Counted from the first letter of the stretch, positions 7,607 to 17,454 are shown. The stretch: DNA of 64,000 bases from a bacterium (GCA_905221115.1 CAJNBX010000008.1:1-64000); one strand, 5' to 3'. The notes: generated from the letters alone by a model not told the origin. Translations and numbers: made by a program.

Positions 7607-8836
7607 CTACTCCACCTTCACCTGTCCATTCATCAGCATTGGCAAGAGCCAATCGCGTAGTTGAATTAGTTCTTGGTTTTGAATATAATTTTTATGTACT
7701 GCTTCGTATATAGGTCTAACTATTTTAGAAAATTGATCTGCAATTTCAAAATCAAATACTATTGGATACTCCATAATATGTTTTTTATCACCTCTAGGCA
7801 TTTTTGACCCTTTAGAACCTGCTACGTCATAGTTAAAAAAATCATCTCTGGCAAGAGTCGCAAAAACAAATTCCCTAGAAACTATTTTTTTCGTCCTAAT
7901 ACAAAGTACATCCGAACTACAACCACCTACTCTATCACTTAGCCAAATCTTTTTAAAATAGGGGCGAATATTTGAAATTAGAATATCTCCTATAGAGTAT
8001 TTAGTTGAAGTTCCTGACTTAGGAATTGATGTAGTCAATTCAATTCCACCCATATCTACAATCATATTATCAGTTCCTACATAATTTTCTATATTTAGTT
8101 CAGAGGATTCAACTTTATCAGAAACATATTTAGAAAAATACTTCAACTTCTCCACTCCCCATCCCTCTGGGATTTCGCGTTTGAGTTCTGGGTGATAGAC
8201 CATCTTTCCGCCTGATGATTTGTAGGTTTTTCCATTCTGGTCTGGGAAATCAAACTGCACAAACCAGTAGTCATAGAGGGTCTTGACCATGGCTTCCAAC
8301 TCTTGGTTGATTTGGTTGTTTAAAAGAATCTTTTTATCAATTGAAGATAATAGTTCAACTATTTTATCCTGATATTTTTTTTCAGGAACTTTGATTCTCA
8401 TTTTTGATAAATAGTCAATATTTATATTATCTTGGATGCTTCCACTAGCAGACTTTTGAATTTCTTTCTTAATATATTCAAAGAAATAGTAAACAAATAA
8501 CTCGCTACTTTTTTCAGGATTTGCATTAAATCCCACAATACTATCTGGGAAACACATTGGATAAGATAAAATTGCCGTTTCAGCAATATTAGCCGCTATA
8601 GTGATACAGAGTGTACCCGCTGGCCATAACTTACTTTGTTTTAATCCAAAATCATTGTAATACGAATCATTTTTAGTTATATAGAGATTCGCAGCTTTAA
8701 CATCACCTGTTTGTACCAAAGGATATTTGCCGCCTTCAAATAGTTTCGCATCATTCCTAGGCCTATGTTTCGATTTACCTCTACTAAATGCCCCAAGTTC
8801 AGATAAACTTGTTATTTCCCAACTAACTTCACTCAT
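7607..8836 (-). CDS. hsdS: Type I restriction-modification specificity subunit
   Basis: A 409-aa protein with two target-recognition domains (about residues 1-150 and 225-370). They are separated by a conserved helical spacer containing QINQELEAMVKTLYDYWFV, and a similar helix (NQELIQLRDWLLPMLMNGQV) closes the protein. The two domains read the two halves of a split DNA target and guide HsdM and HsdR. The recognition parts are AT-rich and the spacers less so, as usual for exchanged TRDs. It overlaps hsdM by 8 bases. Only one hsdS is present, and there is no neighbouring recombinase or partial hsdS, so the inversion-type phase variation seen at another pneumococcal locus is not expected here. 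Confidence 0.95.
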   Translation of the reverse strand: MSEVSWEITSLSELGAFSRGKSKHRPRNDAKLFEGGKYPLVQTGDVKAANLYITKNDSYYNDFGLKQSKLWPAGTLCITIAANIAETAILSYPMCFPDSIVGFNANPEKSSELFVYYFFEYIKKEIQKSASGSIQDNINIDYLSKMRIKVPEKKYQDKIVELLSSIDKKILLNNQINQELEAMVKTLYDYWFVQFDFPDQNGKTYKSSGGKMVYHPELKREIPEGWGVEKLKYFSKYVSDKVESSELNIENYVGTDNMIVDMGGIELTTSIPKSGTSTKYSIGDILISNIRPYFKKIWLSDRVGGCSSDVLCIRTKKIVSREFVFATLARDDFFNYDVAGSKGSKMPRGDKKHIMEYPIVFDFEIADQFSKIVRPIYEAVHKNYIQNQELIQLRDWLLPMLMNGQVKVE

Positions 8837-10433
8837 ACTTCAACCCCTTCATTTGCTCTTCGATCTCCTGCTCCAATGCATGCGATTGCTGGAAGAGGTC
8901 TGAGAGTTTGTTTTGAAAGGCGGTCATCTTGGCTTCAAACTCTTCTGCTGTGATATCTACATAGTCAATCTTGATGTCAAAGTATTGGCCTGCGCTAAGA
9001 GAGTAGTTTTTCTCCTTGATATCCTCATAAGAGACGGTGACAGAAAAGTCCTCGACGGCTTCTTTCTTGATAAAGGTCTCGACAATCTTCTGCTCTTCCT
9101 CAGGAGACAGCACAGTCTTTTGGTTCTTGCCTTCCTTGACCTTGGTTCCAAGGTTTGAGGCATCGATGAGGACAACTTCGCCCTTGTTTTTCTTGTCGAT
9201 AAAGAGGATGGAGACGTTGGTACCTGTCGTCGCAAAGATATTGGACGGCATAGAAACGACACCAGCCAGCATTTGATTGTCCACCAGGTGTTGGCGGATA
9301 GCCTTGTCAATCCCTGACTGGGCCGTGATAAAGCCTGTCGGTAGGACTACGGCTGCTTGACCGTCTGGCTTCAAGGAGTAGATGATATGCTGTACAAAGA
9401 GCTCGTAAATCGCCATCTTATCCTTAGACTTGGCTGGAACTTTTGGCACTCCTGCAAAGAAACGCTCACTGGCTTCTGGCAAGCTTTCCACTCGGTCGCG
9501 CCACTCTGAAAAATCTAACTTGAAAGGAGGGTTCGACACGATATAGTCCATCTTTTCAGGGTGACGATTGGCGATAATGGTATTTCCCTGTACGATATTA
9601 TGGATGGAGTGTTGCAGTCCATTCAAGATCAGATTGAGTCGGAGGAGATTGGATGATTTTTGCGAGATATCCTGACTATAGACAGTGGTCTTATCCACAC
9701 CTATACGACTAGCCAGGTTCATCAGCAAGGTCCCCGAACCAGCAGACGGGTCATAAATCCGCACGTTTGATGGCTGGTCATTTCCCACAAGAATATCAGC
9801 AATAATCTTAGCAACTGAGTGAGGCGTGTAGTACTCGGCGTACTTACCACCACCGTCTTTGTTGTAGTCCTTGATCATATACTCAAAGAGAGTAGAGAAA
9901 AAGTCGAAGCCTTGTGAAAAAATGGTCTCATCAAACTTAACGCGCGCAAGGAGATTGATGATGGCTTTTGCCACTTCGTTACGCTTACTGCTATCTGATA
10001 TTGTGTCGGTAATCAGACGCTCATCAAATAGACGAATAGCTGTGTCACCGTCCGTATGAACAGAGAAAATATCGTTATTATCAATGGCGATTTGGTTAAG
10101 GGTATTTTCAAAAGCCTCGTAGAAAGTCGCTTCATTTTGCTGACGGTGAAGCGTTTCAATCAACTGCTCCGGCTTGAGCCAAGCCGTACTGGTACCGATA
10201 TCTTCCAATAGCCAGTCATGGTCATCTACACTCAAAGTCAATAAGTGCTCATAAGTATTAACTTCATCTAGGCACTTTGCCTGATATAAAAACTTATCAT
10301 TTAAAAATTTGTAGAGGAAGGACTGGGTAAGGAGTTTGTATTCACCCGCTTCCCCTCCTAGTCCTGCATGGGTAAAGACTGCTTTCAAATCATCTACCAA
10401 GTCTTGGACTTGGACTTTATATGTTTCATTCAT
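8829..10433 (-). CDS. hsdM: Type I restriction-modification methyltransferase subunit
   Basis: A 534-aa N6-adenine methyltransferase. The AdoMet motif DPSAGSGTLLMNL lies near residue 230 and the catalytic motif NPPF near residue 304 (VSNPPFKLDF). An N-terminal helical HsdM_N domain comes first and a coiled C terminus (FQQSHALEQEIEEQ) contacts HsdS. Two HsdM plus one HsdS methylate the host target, and HsdR joins to cut unmodified DNA. Its ATG overlaps the hsdR stop (TAATG), and it overlaps hsdS, so all three are translated as one operon. Confidence 0.96.
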   Translation of the reverse strand: MNETYKVQVQDLVDDLKAVFTHAGLGGEAGEYKLLTQSFLYKFLNDKFLYQAKCLDEVNTYEHLLTLSVDDHDWLLEDIGTSTAWLKPEQLIETLHRQQNEATFYEAFENTLNQIAIDNNDIFSVHTDGDTAIRLFDERLITDTISDSSKRNEVAKAIINLLARVKFDETIFSQGFDFFSTLFEYMIKDYNKDGGGKYAEYYTPHSVAKIIADILVGNDQPSNVRIYDPSAGSGTLLMNLASRIGVDKTTVYSQDISQKSSNLLRLNLILNGLQHSIHNIVQGNTIIANRHPEKMDYIVSNPPFKLDFSEWRDRVESLPEASERFFAGVPKVPAKSKDKMAIYELFVQHIIYSLKPDGQAAVVLPTGFITAQSGIDKAIRQHLVDNQMLAGVVSMPSNIFATTGTNVSILFIDKKNKGEVVLIDASNLGTKVKEGKNQKTVLSPEEEQKIVETFIKKEAVEDFSVTVSYEDIKEKNYSLSAGQYFDIKIDYVDITAEEFEAKMTAFQNKLSDLFQQSHALEQEIEEQMKGLKYE

Positions 10434-13400
10434 TAGTGTTGGTATTCCTCTTCATATCCTTCAAATAGCGATTCGACGATATCGTTAAAAACCTGTCTTG
10501 TCAAATCACTTGCAGATTGGTTGGTTTTCATTGAAATTCGAGCGACTTCTCGAATCATTTTCTTGAAGAAGTCCTCGTTATCGAGCACTCCTCGATTTTG
10601 ACCGATTTTGTGGTCCAGCTTAACTTTAGAATCTTTAATGACATGATAAACTGCTGGGTACTCGCTTACCATAGTCGAGTTGGTCACGTGTTTATAGGAA
10701 CGCGCCGCCATTTCATCTCCGTCAAAATTCATCGTCAAACGTCTCATATGAGTATGATAATCTTCCACTGACTTAAAGAGGTCTTCGTACTCTTTTTGAA
10801 TTTCTTTGATATTTTCCATAGTATAGCCTTCTTGCCCATGTATTAAGTGTTTTTTCATGATACGCTGGAATTCTTCGTAGAGAAAAACCCACTCAGGATC
10901 TTTCTCATCACGCTGTTTTATGATGCCTCCAGCAACTCGACGCTTCCAATCTTCTAGGTCATTGGCCGCTAGACGAAGTTCTTCCTCCGCAATCTTGACA
11001 AAACTAAAACTGGTCTCAGACATGGCAAGATTTAAAAGGGTACGACTGGAAAAATCATCTGGCTTATCTATCAGGGACAAGGTCAGCAAACGTCTTGAAA
11101 TCACATTAAGCAGAGTTGCAATCTGAGCAATATCAATCTGCTCAAGCAAATGGTCATAACCAAGTAAGCGGGCGATATTATAGTACTGCTTAACCGATTC
11201 TAAGGCTTTTCGTAGTTCATTTAGTTGCTTTCTATCCTTGATATCATCAATTGATTGAGAAAAGAACTCTAGATTAGAGGTTGGATAGTCCATGAGGATG
11301 CGCTCTGTCTTGCTTAGTTCCTGAGAAATTTCCTCTGCTGGCACAAAGAGCGACCCAAACACATCCTCTCCATTTTCCCCAGTCAGGGTCGTATCATACT
11401 CTTGATTGAGTTCTTCCAAATATGCACGATTAGTCTTGTCAAATTCTTTAGAAATATCCGCAAAATCAACTACATAGCCAAAGAGATAGTCCTTGTAAGG
11501 ACGATTCACACGAGTCAAAGTCTGGAGAAGGTTATGAGCCTTAATCTTGCGACCTAGATAGAGACGCTTGAGGCGGGGCGCATCAAAACCTGTCAGGAGC
11601 ATGGAATAGACGATGATGAGGTCAATCTTACCTTCCTTATAGGCATCCACCTTTTCCTTTTTCTCTTCCTTGTCTCCCTCATCATGGAGGATAAGAGCAG
11701 AGGTCAAGTTGGTTGTTCCAGTTTTGCGTCGTTCTTCTAACTGTTTTTCAAGCTCACGCGCCTGCTTGGACGAATCACAGACAATCATACCACCAATGGT
11801 CTGGTCATCAAAAACCAGATCACGCGCACGATTAAAGTCCTCCAGAATAAAATCAAGCATAGGTTCCACATAGTGCGGATGAGCAAAGATATCTTCTTTC
11901 GATAAATCTCCACGTTGGATTTCCTCATTGATAGCTCTGAGATTATCTTTATAGGACGTCTCGATATCTTCTCGCATCAAACGCAAGGTAAAACCATCAT
12001 CTATAGACTGGTTGTAGTAGTATTTATGGATATAATCCCCAAAAATATCACGTGTAGTCGCATGGCTTTCCTTGGTCTTGCCATCTTTCTTGTAGGTAAT
12101 CAAGGGGGTCCCAGTCAATGCAATCTTGATTGCATTGGTATCTGCCTGATAGAGATTTGGCAGGTAGGAACCTCGTTCGTTATAAGAGCGATGGGCTTCA
12201 TCGATAAAATAAATGTTTTGACGATTGAGATCATAGCCAGAGCGGTCGGTCAGGTCTGAATCATCTTTGAACTTCTGGATATTGACCACAGCCACATCAT
12301 AGCCATCTTGTTTTTGATTCAGTTCTCGAGGATTGTTGATGCGCTTAACTTTTAGACCTCTTTTGGTAAATTCCTTAAAGGCTTGGTCTGCCAAGTCCAA
12401 GCGATCAACGACAAAGTAAAACTGAGGAACAATTCCCTGTTTTGAAAAATAATTGGTCAGATAGCGGATATTGAAGAAAGCTAAGGCAGTCTTACCTGAG
12501 CCCTGTGTATGCCAGATAACACCTTTTTTGACACCTTTTGCGATGGTTTCTTCGATAGCTCTTGTAGCGAAGTATTGCGGATAACGCATGACATGCTTCT
12601 GCAATTGTATCTGACCTTCTTTGCTTTCTTCTTCTACATAAACCAGCCCAAAGCGAAGCATGAAAAGCAGGCGTTCTTTTTGATACAAAGAAGATAGGAA
12701 AGTATTGCAAGGAGTGTCAGGCTGTAAGTTTGTTGTAAATTCTGGTTGAGATTTGAGAGCGAAACGCTTCACATCCTCAAGGACGAAATCAATTTGTTCA
12801 TCTATTAAAGGTTCAATTGAATGCAGAAAATCTACTTCTCTTTCTTCCTTGAAAGCGTTAAATTTTGTTTTTGAATAGGCATTTGAAGCGTAGTAAGAAC
12901 CCTGTTTTTGTTGACCTTGACCACTGATATAAGGCAAATTATCAGATAGAGCTATCAACTGGGTAATATTGTTAAAACGACGGAACTTACGATTTTCAAA
13001 ACGGTATCTGGTTCTGTCCTGTTCTGACTGAATCCCTGTCTTTCCATCACGGATAGCATTGGGTTGTTTAACTTCGATATAAGAAAGGGGAAGTCCATTG
13101 ATAAACACAACTATATCCGGACGAAATTCATCTTGCCCATTTTGACAAGTGACTTCAAGCGCCAGATGGAAGGTATTGGCTTCAGGATTTTCCCAATCGA
13201 TATAAACAGCACCTTCTTGTCCCTGTATCCTTTTAAAGAAAGATCGTCCTAAATCATTTTGATCCAGTTCCAGCTTGATATTGGCCAATTCTCTCTCAAA
13301 ATCTTCATCTGTTAAATAGTTATTAAACGTTAAAAATTGCTCCTTAAAAACAGATACAAGAATATTGGTATCTGGATCTCTTTCTTCAATTTCTTTACTA

Positions 13401-13495
13401 TTACGAGAAAGATAGGTATAACCCATTCGCATCAAATGCAAAGCTGCTGGGATTTGTACTCTTGTTAATTCAGAAAAATCTTTTCGTCTTGCCAT
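10433..13495 (-). CDS. hsdR: Type I restriction endonuclease/translocase subunit
   Basis: A 1020-aa HsdR with the expected order: an N-terminal PD-(D/E)xK nuclease (FRPDIVVFINGLPL then YIEVKQPN, about residues 127-146), Walker A HTQGSGKTALAFF, DEAH box FIDEAHRSYN, motif III LTGTPL, a second RecA-like lobe with MLLTGFDAPRL, and a C-terminal helical domain. It pumps DNA using ATP and cuts when translocation stalls. The start ATG 13495 has GAGGAAGG upstream. All motifs look intact, so the system should be active. Confidence 0.96.
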   Translation of the reverse strand: MARRKDFSELTRVQIPAALHLMRMGYTYLSRNSKEIEERDPDTNILVSVFKEQFLTFNNYLTDEDFERELANIKLELDQNDLGRSFFKRIQGQEGAVYIDWENPEANTFHLALEVTCQNGQDEFRPDIVVFINGLPLSYIEVKQPNAIRDGKTGIQSEQDRTRYRFENRKFRRFNNITQLIALSDNLPYISGQGQQKQGSYYASNAYSKTKFNAFKEEREVDFLHSIEPLIDEQIDFVLEDVKRFALKSQPEFTTNLQPDTPCNTFLSSLYQKERLLFMLRFGLVYVEEESKEGQIQLQKHVMRYPQYFATRAIEETIAKGVKKGVIWHTQGSGKTALAFFNIRYLTNYFSKQGIVPQFYFVVDRLDLADQAFKEFTKRGLKVKRINNPRELNQKQDGYDVAVVNIQKFKDDSDLTDRSGYDLNRQNIYFIDEAHRSYNERGSYLPNLYQADTNAIKIALTGTPLITYKKDGKTKESHATTRDIFGDYIHKYYYNQSIDDGFTLRLMREDIETSYKDNLRAINEEIQRGDLSKEDIFAHPHYVEPMLDFILEDFNRARDLVFDDQTIGGMIVCDSSKQARELEKQLEERRKTGTTNLTSALILHDEGDKEEKKEKVDAYKEGKIDLIIVYSMLLTGFDAPRLKRLYLGRKIKAHNLLQTLTRVNRPYKDYLFGYVVDFADISKEFDKTNRAYLEELNQEYDTTLTGENGEDVFGSLFVPAEEISQELSKTERILMDYPTSNLEFFSQSIDDIKDRKQLNELRKALESVKQYYNIARLLGYDHLLEQIDIAQIATLLNVISRRLLTLSLIDKPDDFSSRTLLNLAMSETSFSFVKIAEEELRLAANDLEDWKRRVAGGIIKQRDEKDPEWVFLYEEFQRIMKKHLIHGQEGYTMENIKEIQKEYEDLFKSVEDYHTHMRRLTMNFDGDEMAARSYKHVTNSTMVSEYPAVYHVIKDSKVKLDHKIGQNRGVLDNEDFFKKMIREVARISMKTNQSASDLTRQVFNDIVESLFEGYEEEYQH

Positions 13496-13563
13496 CGCAA
13501 ACCTTCCTCACGTTTCATTTGAACTATTCATATCCTGAAATTTCCAAATTTTATACTAGGTCT

Positions 13564-13569
13564 ATTATA
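13564..13569 (-). promoter_or_regulatory. Candidate extended -10 promoter for hsdR
   Basis: On the minus strand TGCTATAAT forms an extended -10, 69 bases from the hsdR start. No good -35 is seen at normal spacing, as is common with the TGn extension. It would drive hsdRMS and perhaps the following Ntn/HigA-like pair. Confidence 0.45.
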
Positions 13570-13678
13570 GCATGTTTAGGCTCAAAATCCATCACTCTTC
13601 CCCTTGCAAAAGCAATCATTCCCCCTTTCTCCTCCAAAATATGGTATAGTAGAGTTATACTATCTATGAGGAGTTTAC

Positions 13679-14296
13679 ATGTCACAGGATAAACAAATGA
13701 AAGCTGTTTCTCCCCTTCTACAGCAAGTTATCAATATCTCATCCATTGTCGGTGGGGTTGGGAGTTTGATTTTCTGTATTTGGGCTTATCAGGCTGGGGT
13801 TTTACAGTCTAAGGAAACCCTCTCTGCCTTTATCCAGCAAGCAGGTATCTGGGGGCCACCTCTCTTTATCTTTTTACAGATTTTACAGACGGTCGTCCCT
13901 ATCATTCCTGGGGCCTTGACCTCGGTGGCTGGTGTCTTTATCTACGGTCACATCATCGGGACTATCTACAACTATATCGGCATCGTGATTGGCTGTGCTA
14001 TTATCTTTTATCTGGTGCGCCTCTATGGGGCCGCCTTTGTCCAGTCTGTCGTCAGCAAGCGCACCTACGACAAGTACATCGGTTGGCTGGATAAGGGCAA
14101 TCGTTTTGACCGTTTCTTTATCTTTATGATGATTTGGCCCATTAGTCCAGCTGACTTTCTCTGTATGCTGGCTGCCTTGACCAAGATGAGCTTCAAGCGC
14201 TATATGACCATCATCATTCTGACCAAGCCCTTTACTCTCGTGGTTTATACCTACGGTCTGACCTATATTATCGACTTTTTCTGGCAAATGCTTTGA
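13679..14296 (+). CDS. VTT/TVP38 (TMEM64/DedA-like) membrane protein
   Basis: A 205-aa integral membrane protein with about five hydrophobic segments. A VTT-domain core is visible as LQTVVPIIPGALTSVAGVFIYG (residues ~65-86), followed by IGIVIGCAIIFYLVRLYG. Related families take part in lipid scrambling or undecaprenyl-phosphate recycling; which applies here is unknown. A GAGGAG lies 5 bases before ATG 13679. It stands alone on plus, between the divergent hsdR gene and the convergent scrK gene. Confidence 0.8.
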   Translation: MSQDKQMKAVSPLLQQVINISSIVGGVGSLIFCIWAYQAGVLQSKETLSAFIQQAGIWGPPLFIFLQILQTVVPIIPGALTSVAGVFIYGHIIGTIYNYIGIVIGCAIIFYLVRLYGAAFVQSVVSKRTYDKYIGWLDKGNRFDRFFIFMMIWPISPADFLCMLAALTKMSFKRYMTIIILTKPFTLVVYTYGLTYIIDFFWQML

Positions 14297-14304
14297 CATG
14301 TAAA

Positions 14305-14332
14305 AAATCCGTTTGGTTTCCCAAGCGGATTT
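14305..14332. terminator. Bidirectional terminator between the VTT gene and scrK
   Basis: AAATCCGTTTGG (14305-14316) pairs with CCAAGCGGATTT (14321-14332) around a 4-base loop. A-rich and T-rich flanks on both sides suit termination of both converging genes. Confidence 0.8.
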
Positions 14333-14338
14333 TGTGCT

Positions 14339-15226
14339 TTATTTTGAAACTTCTTTTGCAAGAACAAAGTTTCCAAGAGTAGCAGAACCATTTCCTGCTA
14401 CTGCTGGCGTCACAATGTAATCACGCACGTCTGGTACTGGTAGGTAGCCATTGAGAAGAGATGTAAATTTCTCACGGACACGGTCCAGCATGTGTTGTTG
14501 AGCCATGACCCCTCCACCAAAGACAATCACGTCTGGGCGGAAAGTCACTGTCGCATTGACCGCAGCTTGAGCGATATAGTAGGCTTGGACATCCCAAACA
14601 GGGTTGTTGAGTTCAATATTTTCCCCACGAACACCTGTACGAGCTTCCAAACTTGGACCAGCTGCATAGCCTTCCAGACAGCCTTTGTGGAATGGACAAA
14701 CACCGTTGAATTCTTTTTCAATATCCATTGGGTGTCTAGCAACATAGTAGTGACCCATTTCAGGGTGACCCACACCACCGATAAACTCACCACGTTGGAT
14801 GACACCTGCACCGATACCTGTACCGATTGTGTAGTAAACCAAGTTTTCGATACGACCACCAGCATTATTACGGGCAACCACTTCACCATAGGCAGAGCTG
14901 TTTACGTCTGTAGTGAAGTACATTGGCACGTTTAGTGCGCGACGAAGGGCACCAAGCAAGTCCACATTTGCCCAGTTTGGTTTTGGAGTCGTTGTGATAA
15001 AGCCATAGGTTTTTGAGTTTTTATCAATATCAATCGGACCAAATGAACCAACTGCAAGACCAGCAAGGTTATCGAATTTCGAGAAGAACTCGATTGTTTT
15101 ATCGATTGTTTCGATTGGAGTTGTTGTTGGAAATTGTGTTTTTTCTACAACGTTAAAGTTTTCATCACCGACAGCACAGACAAACTTTGTACCGCCCGCT
15201 TCCAAGCTTCCATATAATTTTGTCAT
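14339..15226 (-). CDS. scrK: Fructokinase (ROK family)
   Basis: This kinase phosphorylates the fructose released by ScrB from sucrose-6-phosphate, giving fructose-6-phosphate for glycolysis. It is 295 aa. The N-terminal ATP site is GSLEAGGTKFVCAVGD and the ROK zinc site lies around HPMDIEKEFNG and CPFHKGCLEGYA, with GTGIGAGVI before it. The start ATG 15226 has GAGG nearby. It has its own promoter and lies downstream of scrA, behind a terminator and a BOX element. Confidence 0.93.
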   Translation of the reverse strand: MTKLYGSLEAGGTKFVCAVGDENFNVVEKTQFPTTTPIETIDKTIEFFSKFDNLAGLAVGSFGPIDIDKNSKTYGFITTTPKPNWANVDLLGALRRALNVPMYFTTDVNSSAYGEVVARNNAGGRIENLVYYTIGTGIGAGVIQRGEFIGGVGHPEMGHYYVARHPMDIEKEFNGVCPFHKGCLEGYAAGPSLEARTGVRGENIELNNPVWDVQAYYIAQAAVNATVTFRPDVIVFGGGVMAQQHMLDRVREKFTSLLNGYLPVPDVRDYIVTPAVAGNGSATLGNFVLAKEVSK

Positions 15227-15253
15227 GATAAACCTCTTGTTTTTATTTTCTTT

Positions 15254-15259
15254 ATTATA
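15254..15259 (-). promoter_or_regulatory. Candidate scrK promoter (extended -10)
   Basis: On the minus strand TGCTATAAT (TATAAT at 15259-15254) lies 28 bases before the scrK start. The -35 region is poor, so the TG extension would matter. Confidence 0.5.
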
Positions 15260-15325
15260 GCATATTTCGAAAGTCTAAATTTCTCTATTTTTTAGATTTT
15301 CCTCTGTAAATCTTACCATTCAAGC

Positions 15326-15357
15326 AAAAACGAACAAACATGTCATTTGTTCGTTTT
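15326..15357 (-). terminator. Terminator downstream of scrA
   Basis: AAAACGAACAAA (15327-15338) pairs perfectly with 15346-15357 around a 7-base loop, and on the minus strand it ends in TTTTT. It follows scrA and the BOX element and separates scrA from scrK. Confidence 0.8.
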
Positions 15358-15378
15358 CACATTAGAGAGGGAATATTG

Positions 15379-15531
15379 TACTCAATGAAAATCAAAGAGC
15401 AAACTAGGAAGCTAGCCGAAGGTTGCTCAAAGCAATGCTTTGAGGTTGTAGATAAGACTGACGAAGTCAGTTACATATATCTACGGCAAGGCGAAGCTGA
15501 CATTGTTTGAATTTGATTTTCGAAGAGTATT
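15379..15531 (-). repeat. BOX element (boxA-boxB-boxC), at the 3' end of scrA
   Basis: Read on the minus strand it starts TACTCTTCGAAAATC (boxA), contains one boxB unit (AAGTCAG... and CAAAGCATTG-type words, 15426-15470) and ends in the boxC motif CTTTGATTTTCATTGAG. These match the BOX repeats of mitis-group streptococci. The scrA stop codon sits on the element's outer boundary. Confidence 0.9.
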
Positions 15532-17416
15532 AGATTTTCACTTCGATCACAGCATCCCCCTTCGCAACTGAACCTGTTGCGACTGGAGCTACTGAAGCGT
15601 AGTCAGCTGTATTTGTAACGATAACCATTGTTGTATCATCAAGACCAGCTGCAGCGATTTTGTTTGAGTCAAATGTTCCAAGAACATCGCCAGCTTTAAC
15701 CTTGTCACCTTGAGCAACTTTTGCTTCAAAACCTTCACCATTCATAGATACAGTGTCAATACCAACGTGGATCAAAACTTCAGCACCATCAGTTGTTTTC
15801 AAACCAAAAGCGTGCCCTGTTGGAAAGGCAATTGAAACTTCAGCATCAGCTGGTGCATATACCACACCTTGACTTGGTTTCACAGCGACACCTTGTCCCA
15901 TAGCTCCACTTGAGAAGACTGGGTCATTAACATCAGCAAGAGCGACAACATCACCGACGATAGGAGTTACAAGTGTTTCATTTTGAAGAGTTGCTGGAAT
16001 ATTACCAGTTGTTTCTTCTTGGACCAAACGTTCTGTCGCTACTTCAGTAGCAACTTCTTTTTCATCCTCATAACCAAACATGTAAGTAAGGGCAAAACCA
16101 AGGGCAAATGATACAGCTACCATAAGAATGTATTGTACAAGTTGTCCGTTACCAACATAAAGCATTGTACCAGGGATGATGGTGATACCATTACCAGTAC
16201 CAGCAAGTCCAAGGATAGAAGCCAATCCACCACCGATTGCACCAGCAATCAATGAAAGGAAGAATGGTTTACGGAAGCGCAAGTTCACCCCGAAGATAGC
16301 AGGCTCTGTAATACCTAGGAAGGCAGAAAGAGCAGCTGGGAAAGCAAGTGTTTTTAGTTTTGGATTTTTAGTTTTGACACCAACCGCAACAGTCGCAGCA
16401 CCTTGAGCTGTCATAGCAGCTGTGATGATCGCATTGAATGGGTTAGCATGGTCAGCAGCAAGCAATTGAACTTCAAGTAAGTTGAAGATGTGGTGCACAC
16501 CTGACACGACGATCAATTGGTGAACCCCACCAATCAAGAAACCACCAAGACCAAATGGTAAGCTAAGAATCGCTTTTGTAGCGATAAGGATGTAGTTTTC
16601 AACAACGTGGAAGACTGGTCCGATAACAAAGAGTCCAAGGATAGACATAACCAAAAGTGTCACGAATGGCGTTACCAAAAGGTCAATCACATCTGGAACA
16701 ACCTTGCGGACAGCTTTTTCAAATTTAGCTCCGACAACCCCGATGATGAAGGCTGGAAGAACAGAACCTTGCAAACCAACAACAGGGATGAAACCAAAGA
16801 AGTTCATAGCTGTTACTTCACCACCTGAAGCGACTGCCCAAGCGTTTGGAAGTGAGCCAGAAACAAGCATCATACCAAGAACGATACCAACGGCAGGATT
16901 TCCACCAAATACACGGAAGGTTGACCACACAACCAAACCTGGCAAGATGATAAAGGCTGTATCTGTCAAGATTTGAGTGTAAGTTGCAAAGTCTCCTGGA
17001 AGTGGCATTTCAAGAGCGTTGAAAAGACCACGCACACCCATGAAAAGACCTGTCGCTACGATAACTGGGATGATTGGAACGAAAACGTCACCGAAAGTAC
17101 GGATAGCACGTTGGAACCAGTTACCTTGTTTAGCAGCTTCTGCTTTCATGTCATCTTTAGATGATGTTGGCAAACCAAGTGCAACAACTTCATCGTACAT
17201 TTTGTTAACTGTACCTGTACCAAAGATAATTTGGTATTGACCTGAGTTAAAGAAAGCACCTTGAACTTTTTCCAAGTTCTCAATCACTTCTTTATTGATT
17301 TTTCCTTCATCTTTGACCATGACACGAAGACGAGTCGCACAGTGGGCTACACTGTTGACATTTTCACGTCCGCCCAAGGCATCGATGACTTTTTTTGCAA
17401 TTTCCTGATTGTTCAT
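15530..17416 (-). CDS. scrA: Sucrose-specific PTS enzyme IIBCA
   Basis: A 628-aa membrane protein that takes up sucrose and phosphorylates it to sucrose-6-phosphate. Domain order is IIB (residues ~1-90, phosphocysteine in SVAHCATRLRV), IIC (about 100-460, many membrane helices) and IIA (about 490-628, active His in VLIHVGIDTV). The chosen ATG 17416 gives MNNQEIAKKVIDALGG and has AAGGAG upstream; a TTG two codons earlier is less likely. It is divergent from scrB, and the shared region holds LacI-type operators for ScrR. Confidence 0.95.
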   Translation of the reverse strand: MNNQEIAKKVIDALGGRENVNSVAHCATRLRVMVKDEGKINKEVIENLEKVQGAFFNSGQYQIIFGTGTVNKMYDEVVALGLPTSSKDDMKAEAAKQGNWFQRAIRTFGDVFVPIIPVIVATGLFMGVRGLFNALEMPLPGDFATYTQILTDTAFIILPGLVVWSTFRVFGGNPAVGIVLGMMLVSGSLPNAWAVASGGEVTAMNFFGFIPVVGLQGSVLPAFIIGVVGAKFEKAVRKVVPDVIDLLVTPFVTLLVMSILGLFVIGPVFHVVENYILIATKAILSLPFGLGGFLIGGVHQLIVVSGVHHIFNLLEVQLLAADHANPFNAIITAAMTAQGAATVAVGVKTKNPKLKTLAFPAALSAFLGITEPAIFGVNLRFRKPFFLSLIAGAIGGGLASILGLAGTGNGITIIPGTMLYVGNGQLVQYILMVAVSFALGFALTYMFGYEDEKEVATEVATERLVQEETTGNIPATLQNETLVTPIVGDVVALADVNDPVFSSGAMGQGVAVKPSQGVVYAPADAEVSIAFPTGHAFGLKTTDGAEVLIHVGIDTVSMNGEGFEAKVAQGDKVKAGDVLGTFDSNKIAAAGLDDTTMVIVTNTADYASVAPVATGSVAKGDAVIEVKI

Positions 17417-17454
17417 TTGCAAAAATCTCCTTATATAAAATTTTGTTCTTGTTT

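Noticed and set aside
7607-10433. A phase-variable inverting hsdS system
   Set aside because: Only one hsdS is present and no site-specific recombinase or truncated hsdS copy lies near it.
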